NCBI GenBank assembly: GCA_021160845.1
Contig: JAGHBT010000182.1
Location: forward strand, 1 to 10,704
DNA length: 10,704 bases
Direction of reading: 5' to 3'
Origin: a bacterium
GTDB lineage: Bacteria > Krumholzibacteriota > Krumholzibacteriia > Krumholzibacteriales > WJIX01
Part shown: positions 1-6,821 of the stretch, piece by piece
How the letters are laid out: the number at the start of each line of letters is the position of its first letter
Numbering within the stretch: position 1 is the stretch's first letter
Notes under the pieces: model-generated
Database searches by the model: none
What the model was told of the DNA's origin: nothing
The model's input: only the letters and a program-made list of their open reading frames with translations
Translations under genes and position numbers: made by a program

Positions 1-270
1 CGATTTCCCATTTTCATCTTCTATCATAGTGTACGGTACGAAGTAAAATTTGATCTCCAGCTTCCGCGGGCGTTCCATATTGTGTTTCAGAAGGAACGAA
101 CAAAGAATGTCTTCCGCGGTTTTATCATTCCTTTTGTGCGGAAGTATCAGGTGTTCGGGATAGTAGCTGCTATCCACCTGGAGAGCTGAGCCGCAATAGG
201 AACATTTCAACATTTTTTGCCCGGGATATACCCTGTTTTCCCCGCCGCAAAGTTTGCATTTTACGATCAT
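1..270 (-). CDS. Zinc-ribbon protein, SPFH-operon partner (C-terminal part outside window)
   Basis: The first 90 residues of a minus-strand gene are visible and the rest lies beyond base 1. The ATG at 268-270 comes 2 bases after the stop codon of the SPFH gene, so the two are almost certainly co-transcribed and translationally coupled. The N terminus holds one four-cysteine zinc ribbon (C5, C8, C23, C26). It is followed by a stretch starting LILPHKRNDKTAEDIL and ending near KFYFVPYTMIED. This pattern, ribbon first and then a 'PxK...A...L' segment leading to a Y-x-P-type motif, resembles zinc-ribbon proteins found beside SPFH/band-7 genes, such as the ydjG-ydjI neighbourhood of Bacillus subtilis. 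That resemblance is from memory of the family. The role is unknown; a membrane-stress or membrane-scaffold function with the neighbouring SPFH protein is inference. Too little is visible to say whether transmembrane segments follow. Confidence 0.8.
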   Translation of the reverse strand, partial: MIVKCKLCGGENRVYPGQKMLKCSYCGSALQVDSSYYPEHLILPHKRNDKTAEDILCSFLLKHNMERPRKLEIKFYFVPYTMIEDENGKS

Positions 271-272
271 GC

Positions 273-1418
273 TTACTCTTCTTCTATTTTTTCACCACAC
301 TTCAAACAGAATTTTGTTCCGGGAGGAAGTTTGGCGCCGCAGTGCGGACATATTAAATCTTTCCCAAGTCTTTTCCCGCAGTTTGAACAAAAGGTTGCTT
401 CGGCCGGGAGCTCCGTTTGGCAATAGGGGCATTTGTTGAGTGTAATAAGCTGCGCGCCGCAGTGCTGGCAGAATCTGGAATTTGGAAATACTTCATTATG
501 ACATCTAGGGCATTGAAGTTCTGCTGATGTTGAATTGGTTCCGGTAGGAGAAACCGTATTAACGGATTTTGCCAGCATACCCGGCATCATCATACCAAGT
601 CCGGCTCCAACCCCAATTCCCATTCCACCTGCTGCCGCTGCTCCGGCGCCTCCGTTTCCACTCCCGGACGCGGCGTCACCCATTGCCTTGGCCGCTTTAA
701 ATTTAAAGAAATTGTCGAGGTTGCCGACCGCTTGAAGGCCGCTCCTTTCGTCGATCATCTTCTGGACTTCCGGAGGTGGAGTGATAGAATTTATAAAGAG
801 ATCAGATAATTCCATCCCATATTTGGAAAAGTCTTTTTTAAGACGGCTTCGTATTTCAACCGCGAGTTCATCGTAATTTTCAGGAAGGTTAAAGATAGTA
901 TCCAACTGTTCACCGAACAGATCATTTATTCTGGAAATGATCACATCTCTTAAATAGTTGTCGATCATCTCACTGGTAAACACCCCTTGGGTCCCTACTA
1001 CTTGATTTATGAAAAGAACGGGTTCTTTTATTCTGAATGTATAGAGTCCGAACGCTCTTAACCTTACCAATCCCAGCTCGCTGTCTTTAAAGGCGACAGG
1101 GTCTTTTGTCCCCCATTTCTGATTCAGAAATGTTTTCATGTTTATAAAGTATGCTTCAGTTCTGAATGGACTTTTAAAACCCCATGGCAGGGCAAGTACT
1201 TTTGTTAATATGGGCATATTCTTGGTTGTCAGGGTATGGCGCCCGGAACCGAATATATCGAGGCCCTTGCCGTCTTTGAAGAAAACTGCGCTTTGATTAT
1301 CACGAACAATAAGTTGTGCTCCCATTTTTATTTCTGCTGATCCTTCGGGCGGCAATCTGTGTACAATTTCCTCTCCAGTTTCGTCAAACCATTCTAAAAC
1401 TTCCATAAATTGGGACAT
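273..1418 (-). CDS. SPFH/band-7 domain protein with three C-terminal zinc ribbons (YdjI / 'virion core protein'-like)
   Basis: A 381-residue protein. Residues about 20-220 form an SPFH-like domain: it starts with LIVRDNQSAVFFKDGKG, has a central FINMKTF.NQKWGTKDPVAFKDSEL stretch typical of this family, and ends with SLF-like INSITPPPEVQKMIDER. A Gly/Ala/Met-rich linker follows (about 246-285). Three zinc ribbons of CxxC-x10-CxxC type come last (C303/306/317/320, C330/333/344/347, C357/360/371/374). B. subtilis YdjI and the so-called virion-core-like proteins share this architecture, and YdjI works with the PspA-like YdjF at the membrane. The protein probably scaffolds a membrane microdomain or stress complex. 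The frame is open to a TTG at 1433, but GGAGG at 1423-1427 sits just upstream of the ATG at 1418, so the ATG is chosen. It leads a two-gene unit with the zinc-ribbon gene 2 bases downstream. Confidence 0.9.
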   Translation of the reverse strand: MSQFMEVLEWFDETGEEIVHRLPPEGSAEIKMGAQLIVRDNQSAVFFKDGKGLDIFGSGRHTLTTKNMPILTKVLALPWGFKSPFRTEAYFINMKTFLNQKWGTKDPVAFKDSELGLVRLRAFGLYTFRIKEPVLFINQVVGTQGVFTSEMIDNYLRDVIISRINDLFGEQLDTIFNLPENYDELAVEIRSRLKKDFSKYGMELSDLFINSITPPPEVQKMIDERSGLQAVGNLDNFFKFKAAKAMGDAASGSGNGGAGAAAAGGMGIGVGAGLGMMMPGMLAKSVNTVSPTGTNSTSAELQCPRCHNEVFPNSRFCQHCGAQLITLNKCPYCQTELPAEATFCSNCGKRLGKDLICPHCGAKLPPGTKFCLKCGEKIEEE

Positions 1419-1422
1419 ATTT

Positions 1423-1427
1423 CCTCC
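1423..1427 (-). promoter_or_regulatory. Ribosome binding site deciding the SPFH start
   Basis: On the minus strand GGAGG is followed by AAAT and then the ATG at 1418. It lies inside the longer TTG-initiated reading (1433), which has no such site, so it fixes the ATG start. Confidence 0.75.
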
Positions 1428-1493
1428 GTTCAATAATACTCAAGTTTAACAATATAGGGTTTTCTGTTAACCCCGTTTCACCCGTATGATCTC

Positions 1494-1519
1494 TTTTGCC
1501 GGCAAAATTGATAATTATA
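1494..1519 (-). promoter_or_regulatory. Candidate promoter -10 with overlapping palindromic operator for the SPFH gene
   Basis: Read on the minus strand, TATAAT occupies 1519-1514 and the perfect palindrome TTTTGCCGGCAAAA occupies 1507-1494, where a transcript starting about 7 bases after the -10 would begin. A site at +1 to +14 is a classic repressor position. The -35 position reads CGATAT, a poor match, so promoter status is tentative. The palindrome lies about 76 bases upstream of the ATG at 1418. Confidence 0.3.
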
Positions 1520-1879
1520 TAAAATTGAAACATCTAATATCGATTCAGGGGCGAAGCAGCATTATTCGATCAATATCAGCATGTCCAGATGTTACAGAAC
1601 GCCGGTGTTTGGATTTATAGAGCAAATGAAATGCCAAAATTCAGTAACTGCCGGAATAAATAACGAAATACTGATCCTCGAGCGGCGCCGGCATATTGGT
1701 AATTTGTGCTGATGAATTTAAGTTCGCGCCTAAATCGCCAATGTAAAATATCAGAGGGACTATAATAATTTGAGAAAATGCAAAAAATCAGGTTGGATAA
1801 TGAGATTATATTAATTAAAATACATTTAAGAATCCTTTTAGTTCGAATCTTGTTGGCAGCAGTATAAGGAAGTTAAAAT

Positions 1880-3601
1880 ATGTTACCACCCCTTTCCCCC
1901 GCGGTTGTGAGGCATCTTGTTTACCCTTTCTACAGGGGGGTTAGAAAAGACAAGGTACTTTCTATCCTAGAGGAGTTGGAAGATAATCAGTGGCTTTCGA
2001 AGGAGCAGATAGAAGAGATCCAGTGGAGGAAGCTTAAAAGATTATTAAATTACGTTTCAATCCATATTCCATATTACAGGGATTTTTTCAGGAAGAGGGG
2101 GATAAAACCGGATGAGATAGAGAACCCCACTGATTTCATGAAAATACCATTTTTGACCAGGAATGTAATTGCTGAAAACAGCAGCTCTCTTGTTACGGGA
2201 GATCCCTTAATACAAGGTTATGCTTCGAGCACAGGAGGGTCGGCTGGTGATCCGCTCTATTTCTACTGTGATTTGGCTGCCGGGCCCATTCGCCGCGCGA
2301 ACACCATTCGTCAGTTTCGCTACGCCGGTATTGATATTGGAGACAGACAACTGCGCCTGTGGGGAGGGCATTTGGACAGAACACGGAAAGAGGGTATTGC
2401 CGGGCGAATAAAAAACTATTTTAATAATATTCGATTTTTGTCGTCATTTGATATGTCTGACGAGGCGATGAGGAAATACGCTTATATTGAACATTCTTTT
2501 AAACCTTCATTAATTGTAGCTTATCCCTCCGCTCTCGCTCTTCTGTCCAATTTTTGTAAACGGAAGGCTTTGAAGCTTCATAAACCTAAGGTCATTATTA
2601 CGAGTGGAGAGATGCTGTATCCTGAGCAGCGGGAGATAATAGAGGAGGTCTTTTCCGCTCCTGTTTTTAATCGCTATGGAAGTCGTCAGTTTTCAAATAT
2701 TGCCAGTGAATGTAAGCAACATAAGGGATTGCATAGCGCGAGTGATCTCTGCGTCGTTGAAAGTATACACAAGAGCGGCAGGTTGGCAAAGAATGGTGAA
2801 ATGGGGGAATTGGTTGTAACCGATCTGTCTAATTATTACATGCCGTTTATAAGGTATAGAACCGGAGATTTTGCCGTATCAACGGATAGAGTGTGTGGTT
2901 GTGGGAGAGGTTTGCCGCTTCTTGAAAAAATTGAAGGCCGCAGCTTTGATACAATCAGAACTCCGGAGGGAAAGTCTGTTGGAGGTTCTTTCTGGACACG
3001 GCTTTCCCGGGTGGTGCCTGGGATAAACAGATTTCAAATTGAACAGAAAGGGTTGAACGGAATCAATTTCAGGATTGTTCCGGGCCCCGAGTGGAAAGAT
3101 GATTTTAAAAGTGTTCTCGAGGAAAAAATAAGAACTAACTGCGGAGATAATTTTAATGTCACCTTTCTTGTTGTTGATGATATTCCTCTTGCCCCGTCCG
3201 GAAAGTCCAGATTTATTATTCCTAACATAGAGGAGAAACTTGTCATTAAATCCAAGATACACAAAGCAAATGTTACAGCGGTGGAGCCCGATTTAAACGA
3301 TTGTCTGCGTATAGATAAAGAACTTATGGAACTTGCTGACATTGCTGAATATGAAAAAGTTCTTATTGTCGATGCTACGAATGGGGTTCGCCTGGAAACG
3401 TTTGCCGTAAAAAGCCCGGGAGGAAAAGGTGAAATTGTTGCATGTGGAGCTATAGCCAAGCAACTTTCCACGGGGGATGAAATTGGTGTAATGGCATTTA
3501 CGTGGTCAAGGGAAAAAGATTGTAATTTTAGTAATATCCTTGTTGATAGAGAAAATAAATTCGAGCGATATCTTACCGAACTGCCCGGTCAAAAAATTTA
3601 A
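1880..3601 (+). CDS. CapK/PaaK-type adenylate-forming ligase fused to a C-terminal PanD-like domain
   Basis: A 573-residue, apparently cytosolic two-domain protein. Residues 1-450 are an AMP-binding enzyme of the CapK/phenylacetate-CoA ligase type: P-loop SSTGGSAGDP at 116-125, adenine motif YGSRQF at 266-271 followed by SNIASEC, YRTGD at 326-330, a CGCGRGLP element at 339-346, and the SGKSR lysine loop at 440-444. The ligase half therefore looks catalytically intact and should activate a carboxylate as an acyl-adenylate; acid and acceptor are unknown. Residues about 456-565 align with aspartate 1-decarboxylase. In E. coli PanD numbering this domain keeps Lys9 (K459), His11 (H461), Arg54 (R504) and Thr57 (T507), but has Asp474-Cys475 for Gly24-Ser25, Leu for Tyr22, Phe508 for Tyr58 and Cys522 for Asn72. 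Normal serine cleavage to a pyruvoyl group is thus not expected. The next gene is a free-standing paralogue of this domain. The start ATG has AAGGAAG 7 bases upstream. Confidence 0.88.
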   Translation: MLPPLSPAVVRHLVYPFYRGVRKDKVLSILEELEDNQWLSKEQIEEIQWRKLKRLLNYVSIHIPYYRDFFRKRGIKPDEIENPTDFMKIPFLTRNVIAENSSSLVTGDPLIQGYASSTGGSAGDPLYFYCDLAAGPIRRANTIRQFRYAGIDIGDRQLRLWGGHLDRTRKEGIAGRIKNYFNNIRFLSSFDMSDEAMRKYAYIEHSFKPSLIVAYPSALALLSNFCKRKALKLHKPKVIITSGEMLYPEQREIIEEVFSAPVFNRYGSRQFSNIASECKQHKGLHSASDLCVVESIHKSGRLAKNGEMGELVVTDLSNYYMPFIRYRTGDFAVSTDRVCGCGRGLPLLEKIEGRSFDTIRTPEGKSVGGSFWTRLSRVVPGINRFQIEQKGLNGINFRIVPGPEWKDDFKSVLEEKIRTNCGDNFNVTFLVVDDIPLAPSGKSRFIIPNIEEKLVIKSKIHKANVTAVEPDLNDCLRIDKELMELADIAEYEKVLIVDATNGVRLETFAVKSPGGKGEIVACGAIAKQLSTGDEIGVMAFTWSREKDCNFSNILVDRENKFERYLTELPGQKI

Positions 3602-3731
3602 TGTAGAACTGGTTTCGCACATGGCGTTTGCATATTGATGATTGGAACTAATGAAGTTAGGCTTGCGGTTTGATTGTTAATAGGCAATACGTATTTGCAA
3701 TATTTTCTTTCCATTTGCATTTATTAAAAAT

Positions 3732-3759
3732 TTGATATATTTATTGGTGACAATAGTAT
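3732..3759 (+). promoter_or_regulatory. Candidate sigma-70-like promoter for the free PanD-like gene
   Basis: TTGATA at 3732-3737 and TAGTAT at 3754-3759 are separated by 16 bases and would give a transcript start near 3766, just ahead of the ribosome binding site. The 182-base spacer after the ligase fusion makes a separate promoter plausible. The match is moderate and the region is AT-rich, so chance is possible. Confidence 0.33.
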
Positions 3760-3771
3760 TGATCTTTGACT

Positions 3772-3777
3772 GGTGGA
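3772..3777 (+). promoter_or_regulatory. Ribosome binding site deciding the PanD-like start
   Basis: GGTGGA lies 6 bases before the ATG at 3784. It falls within the alternative reading from a TTG at 3766, so it supports the ATG start, which also gives the N terminus expected of a PanD-family protein. Confidence 0.6.
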
Positions 3778-3783
3778 TGTATA

Positions 3784-4137
3784 ATGAAACGGATGCTGTT
3801 AAAATCGATGATTCTGAAGGCGAGGGTTACTCAAGCGGATATACGTTATGTTGGAAGCATAACGATCGATGAAGACATTGTTGAGAAAGCGAATCTGAGT
3901 GAACAAGAAAATGTGTTGATTGTAGATAGAACCAATGGAAACAGGCTTCAGACTTATATAATTATAGGTGAAAGGGGTTCAGGTGTAGTTTGTATCAACG
4001 GCGCCGCGGCCCATCTGGTAAATGAAGGTGATATAGTTGATATAATGGCATTTTCCTGGTCCACAGGTGAAGCTCAGTCCCTTTTTCTAAAATTGGATGA
4101 AAATAACCATTTCTCCAGATATGTTACCACCGATTAG
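3784..4137 (+). CDS. Free-standing PanD-like protein (aspartate 1-decarboxylase family) lacking Lys9 and His11
   Basis: A 117-residue protein, close to the usual PanD length and co-linear with E. coli PanD from residue 1 without gaps through at least residue 77. In that numbering it keeps Tyr22, the Gly24-Ser25 self-cleavage site (YVGSITID), Arg54 and Tyr58 (NGNRLQTY), Thr57 and Asn72 (INGAAAH). It should therefore be able to form the pyruvoyl group. Lys9 and His11, which are normally in a G/S-K-x-H motif at the substrate pocket, are Met and Leu here (LKSMILKA). Simple aspartate decarboxylation to beta-alanine for pantothenate synthesis is therefore doubtful, and I do not assign panD. By hand count it shares about 36 identities over 87 columns with the PanD-like domain of the preceding ligase fusion, plus a similar C-terminal tail. 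The M50 protease gene begins 37 bases downstream, so the two probably share a transcript. Confidence 0.85.
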   Translation: MKRMLLKSMILKARVTQADIRYVGSITIDEDIVEKANLSEQENVLIVDRTNGNRLQTYIIIGERGSGVVCINGAAAHLVNEGDIVDIMAFSWSTGEAQSLFLKLDENNHFSRYVTTD

Positions 4138-4174
4138 CTTTAACCCCTCTTGCTGACATCCGGAAAGGAAACAG

Positions 4175-5302
4175 ATGTTCAAAAGGAGCCTGCGCCTCTT
4201 TGAACTTTGGGGTATTGCGGTAGAGATCCATATCAGCTGGATCATTGTTCTTCTACTTGTAACCTGGAGTTTTGCTACCGGGGTTTATTCCTCGGGTGAT
4301 GCTGGAACTTTTTCCGATGCTCAGTCGTGGATTATGTCTCTTTTAACTGCTCTTCTGTTGTTTCTTTCAATACTTCTTCATGAGTTCAGCCATTCTGTGG
4401 TTGCTGTTCGTAACGGGCTTCCCATTGAAAAGATCACCCTATTTATGTTCGGTGGGGTGGCTCAGATGCGGCGCGAGGTTGAAACCCCCGTCGTGGAACT
4501 GAAGATGACTGCCGCGGGGCCCGCCATGACCCTTGTTCTAATAGGCGTTTTTTATTTGCTCGGACTACTTTTCAGTTCTTTCGGCACCCTTGTCGTTTTA
4601 TTTAATTCCCTTGCGATTATAAACGGAATAATATTTATCTTTAATATGGTCCCGGGGTTTCCACTCGACGGTGGAAGAATACTAAGAGCGATTATTTGGA
4701 GTAGAACGGGTAATATTCTTAAAGCGACAAGAATTGCCAGCCGAATTGGTAAAGGATTTGCTTTTGTCCTGATGGGTATTGGCATTCTTAATTTTTTCAT
4801 TTCCAGGGATTTTGTCGGTTGTATCTGGATGTTGATGATTGGCGCTTTTCTCATGCAAGCCGCAGATAGAAGTTACAAAAACATTCTTTACAGAGAAGTC
4901 ATGGAGAAAATTCAGGTCTCTGAGATAATAAAAAGTGATGTCGTTGCGGTTGGATTATCAGTTGATTTGCTTACACTGGTTGAGGATTTCTTCAAAAGAT
5001 ACAATTACCTGTCTTTCCCCGTTGTTAAGGATGAAGTGCTGGTAGGGATAGTAACACTTGATGACGTGAATAAGATTGACAATGGCAGGTGGCCTGAAAC
5101 AAAGGTGTCGGATTTAGTAAACAGGAATCTTGCTGATTTTACAGTTCGCGGGTTCAATCCTGCCGGGAGACTCCTTCATCTTGTAAACACAGGAAAGTAC
5201 GATTCTTTTCCGGTCGTTGATAATTATGGTAGCTTAATTGGTGTAGTAGCCAGGAGCGATTTTGAAGAAGCTGTGAGGGTAATGGCTTCTGCAAAAAATT
5301 AA
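4175..5302 (+). CDS. M50 site-2 protease with two C-terminal CBS domains
   Basis: A 375-residue inner-membrane zinc metalloprotease of the SpoIVFB/Rip-like group. Hydrophobic segments run at about 19-36, 53-69, 112-133, 136-157 and 193-230. The zinc site HEFSH is at residues 69-73 and the third ligand lies in NMVPGFPLDGG (D165); the MFGGVAQM stretch (91-98) is typical of the family. Two CBS domains follow at about 245-300 and 312-368, each ending with the usual G-x-V/I...D pattern (GIVTLDD, GVVARSDF); such domains often sense adenine nucleotides. The protein probably cuts a membrane-bound regulator or clears membrane fragments; the substrate is unknown, and no anti-sigma factor lies nearby. 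AAAGGAA at 4164-4170 is 4 bases before the ATG. It follows the free PanD-like gene by 37 bases and likely belongs to the same operon. Confidence 0.93.
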   Translation: MFKRSLRLFELWGIAVEIHISWIIVLLLVTWSFATGVYSSGDAGTFSDAQSWIMSLLTALLLFLSILLHEFSHSVVAVRNGLPIEKITLFMFGGVAQMRREVETPVVELKMTAAGPAMTLVLIGVFYLLGLLFSSFGTLVVLFNSLAIINGIIFIFNMVPGFPLDGGRILRAIIWSRTGNILKATRIASRIGKGFAFVLMGIGILNFFISRDFVGCIWMLMIGAFLMQAADRSYKNILYREVMEKIQVSEIIKSDVVAVGLSVDLLTLVEDFFKRYNYLSFPVVKDEVLVGIVTLDDVNKIDNGRWPETKVSDLVNRNLADFTVRGFNPAGRLLHLVNTGKYDSFPVVDNYGSLIGVVARSDFEEAVRVMASAKN

Positions 5303-5577
5303 TACATGCGCCGCTTTGATAGAATCTATTCTCTGATCGAGCGTCGATACTGAGACATAATCACAAACCATTATTATTTTGAATGTTGATTTCTGCCCAT
5401 GTCTGTAAAGACGGGGCCCGCGGCGAGTTCAGAGGCGAGCTATAATTTGGGTTTTTTCGTAGTTATATCATCCGGCCCTTTTATAATATTGGTTAAGATA
5501 TAGCAGAAAAGCACGATAAGTGTAGTGGTCATCAGTGAGATTGTTTGGCATTGATTATATGTTCGAAAGATGAACAG

Positions 5578-6696
5578 ATGGGAAATGTAAACACCAGATT
5601 GGAATTATCCAAAAGCGGATTGGGCTTTACTGATAATAATAAATGGAGGGATGCCGTACTCGAACACATTGGCGTGGCTTGTTTTACAAAAGACAGGGAT
5701 AGAAGATACACTTTTGTTAACGCTTTATTTTGTGATCTTGTGGGTGTTTGCGGAAATGATATTATTGGGCAAGGAGATGAGGATTTAGGATTAGGTTTTC
5801 CATGCGAAAATAACGAGAAAGATGATATTCGGGTTCTGAAAGGGGAATTTGTCCATCTCAGTAATGTAAGATTCCCCGGGGTGAAAGATTTGCTCTATGA
5901 TATTCGTCTTAACCCCGTATATGACAGTGATGGTGAAGTGAGCGGAATTTGTGGAATAATAAAAGAGATAAATGGAGAGATAAAGATTGCGGGAGACTTA
6001 TTTGATTCTCAAAAGGAATATACCATTACGACAATGGTATCTCGAATTGCTCACGATTTTAATAATTATATTTACGGGGTAACAGGGATGGCAACTCTGG
6101 CTCTTGAAAATGCCGTCGGTAACGAAGTAATAACTTCAGATCTTGAAAAAATACTGGAGATTACCGAAAAGATGGGTGGTTATATTAAGAAATTGGTTTC
6201 ATTGGGGGTTAAAGATTCAATAAAAATGCAAAGGGAGTCCTTAAAAGATGTTGTAAAAGGAGTTGTTTCTCTTGTGATACAAATATTTCCGAATGATATC
6301 ATAATTGATACAACCTACCCCGAAGATGAGTGTTTTGTATTAATCGACAGGAGACAGGTAGAAGTAGCGATTTTGAATATCCTGATAAACTCGAAAAAGG
6401 CGATAAATAAGGATGGCAAAATTTTTGTATCACTTAAACGCGAAGAAGAAATCATTAAAAACTCCGGGCTGAAATACCTAAGTCTTGAAATCAGCGATAA
6501 CGGTTGCGGTATGGCCGCCGAGGTTAAGGATAAATCACTAAATCCTTTTTTTACGACGCACGCCGGAAAGGGCGCTGCGGGGTTTGGGTTAACAATAGCT
6601 TCTGAGATTATTGAAAATAATGGCGGAAACTTACTTCTGAATACATCAAACGGAGAGGAAACTTCTGTTGACATCCGTTTTCCTTCTCTTAATTGA
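5578..6696 (+). CDS. Orphan cytosolic PAS-domain histidine kinase
   Basis: A 372-residue protein without a membrane segment or signal peptide. A PAS domain covers about 25-130 (FTKDRDRRYTFVN..., ending GICGIIKEI). A HisKA-type dimerisation segment follows with the phospho-acceptor in SRIAHDFNN (His159). An N box follows (ILNILINSKKAI), then the ATP-lid motifs DNGCGM (about 307-312), NPFFTTHAGKGAAGFGLTIA and a closing GG...T.G...IRFP. All kinase boxes look intact. There is no receiver domain and no response regulator gene in the window, so the partner and signal are unknown. A longer reading from a TTG at 5545 adds 11 residues; neither start has a strong ribosome binding site, and ATG is preferred as the commoner codon. 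The 242-base upstream spacer holds a TATAAT at 5482-5487 with only a weak -35. The gene ends facing the aldolase gene. Confidence 0.9.
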   Translation: MGNVNTRLELSKSGLGFTDNNKWRDAVLEHIGVACFTKDRDRRYTFVNALFCDLVGVCGNDIIGQGDEDLGLGFPCENNEKDDIRVLKGEFVHLSNVRFPGVKDLLYDIRLNPVYDSDGEVSGICGIIKEINGEIKIAGDLFDSQKEYTITTMVSRIAHDFNNYIYGVTGMATLALENAVGNEVITSDLEKILEITEKMGGYIKKLVSLGVKDSIKMQRESLKDVVKGVVSLVIQIFPNDIIIDTTYPEDECFVLIDRRQVEVAILNILINSKKAINKDGKIFVSLKREEEIIKNSGLKYLSLEISDNGCGMAAEVKDKSLNPFFTTHAGKGAAGFGLTIASEIIENNGGNLLLNTSNGEETSVDIRFPSLN

Positions 6697-6821
6697 GGTA
6701 GTAAAGATAAATAATAAATTTTATTGAATCGTCTCTGTAGGGGAAGGGCGGCGTCGTTATCACTTTACATCTTTTTTGTAAGCAGATTTTTCAAAGATAC
6801 CGGAAGGCTGTAATTCCCGGA

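Larger units (their letters stand above)
1419..1879. other. Divergent intergenic region, no gene seen
   Basis: About 460 bases separate the minus-strand SPFH gene from the plus-strand ligase fusion. No credible open frame or RNA gene was found. It contains a perfect 14-base palindrome (1494-1507) next to a minus-strand TATAAT, and a plus-strand TATAAT at 1761-1766 that lacks a convincing -35 partner. The last 80 bases before the ligase are AT-rich, and AAGGAAG at 1866-1872 serves as its ribosome binding site, 7 bases before the ATG. The region is long for this window and may carry control sites for both directions. Confidence 0.6.

Noticed and set aside
1838..1862. tRNA-like T-loop sequence (GTTCGAATC) ahead of the ligase gene
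   Set aside because: The flanking bases do not form a T-stem, and no anticodon arm or acceptor stem can be found upstream.
3784..4137. Assignment as canonical panD for pantothenate synthesis
   Set aside because: Lys9 and His11 equivalents are Met and Leu, no panB or panC is nearby, and the closest visible relative is the domain fused to the ligase.
5151..5170. GGTTCAATCC resembling a tRNA T-arm
   Set aside because: It lies within the well-supported M50-CBS coding sequence and no other tRNA arm is present.
6697..6821. Terminator between the converging kinase and aldolase genes
   Set aside because: Only weak short pairings (TTACA/TGTAA around a T-run, and an AATAAA...TTTATT stretch) are visible; none makes a convincing stem followed by a T-run.
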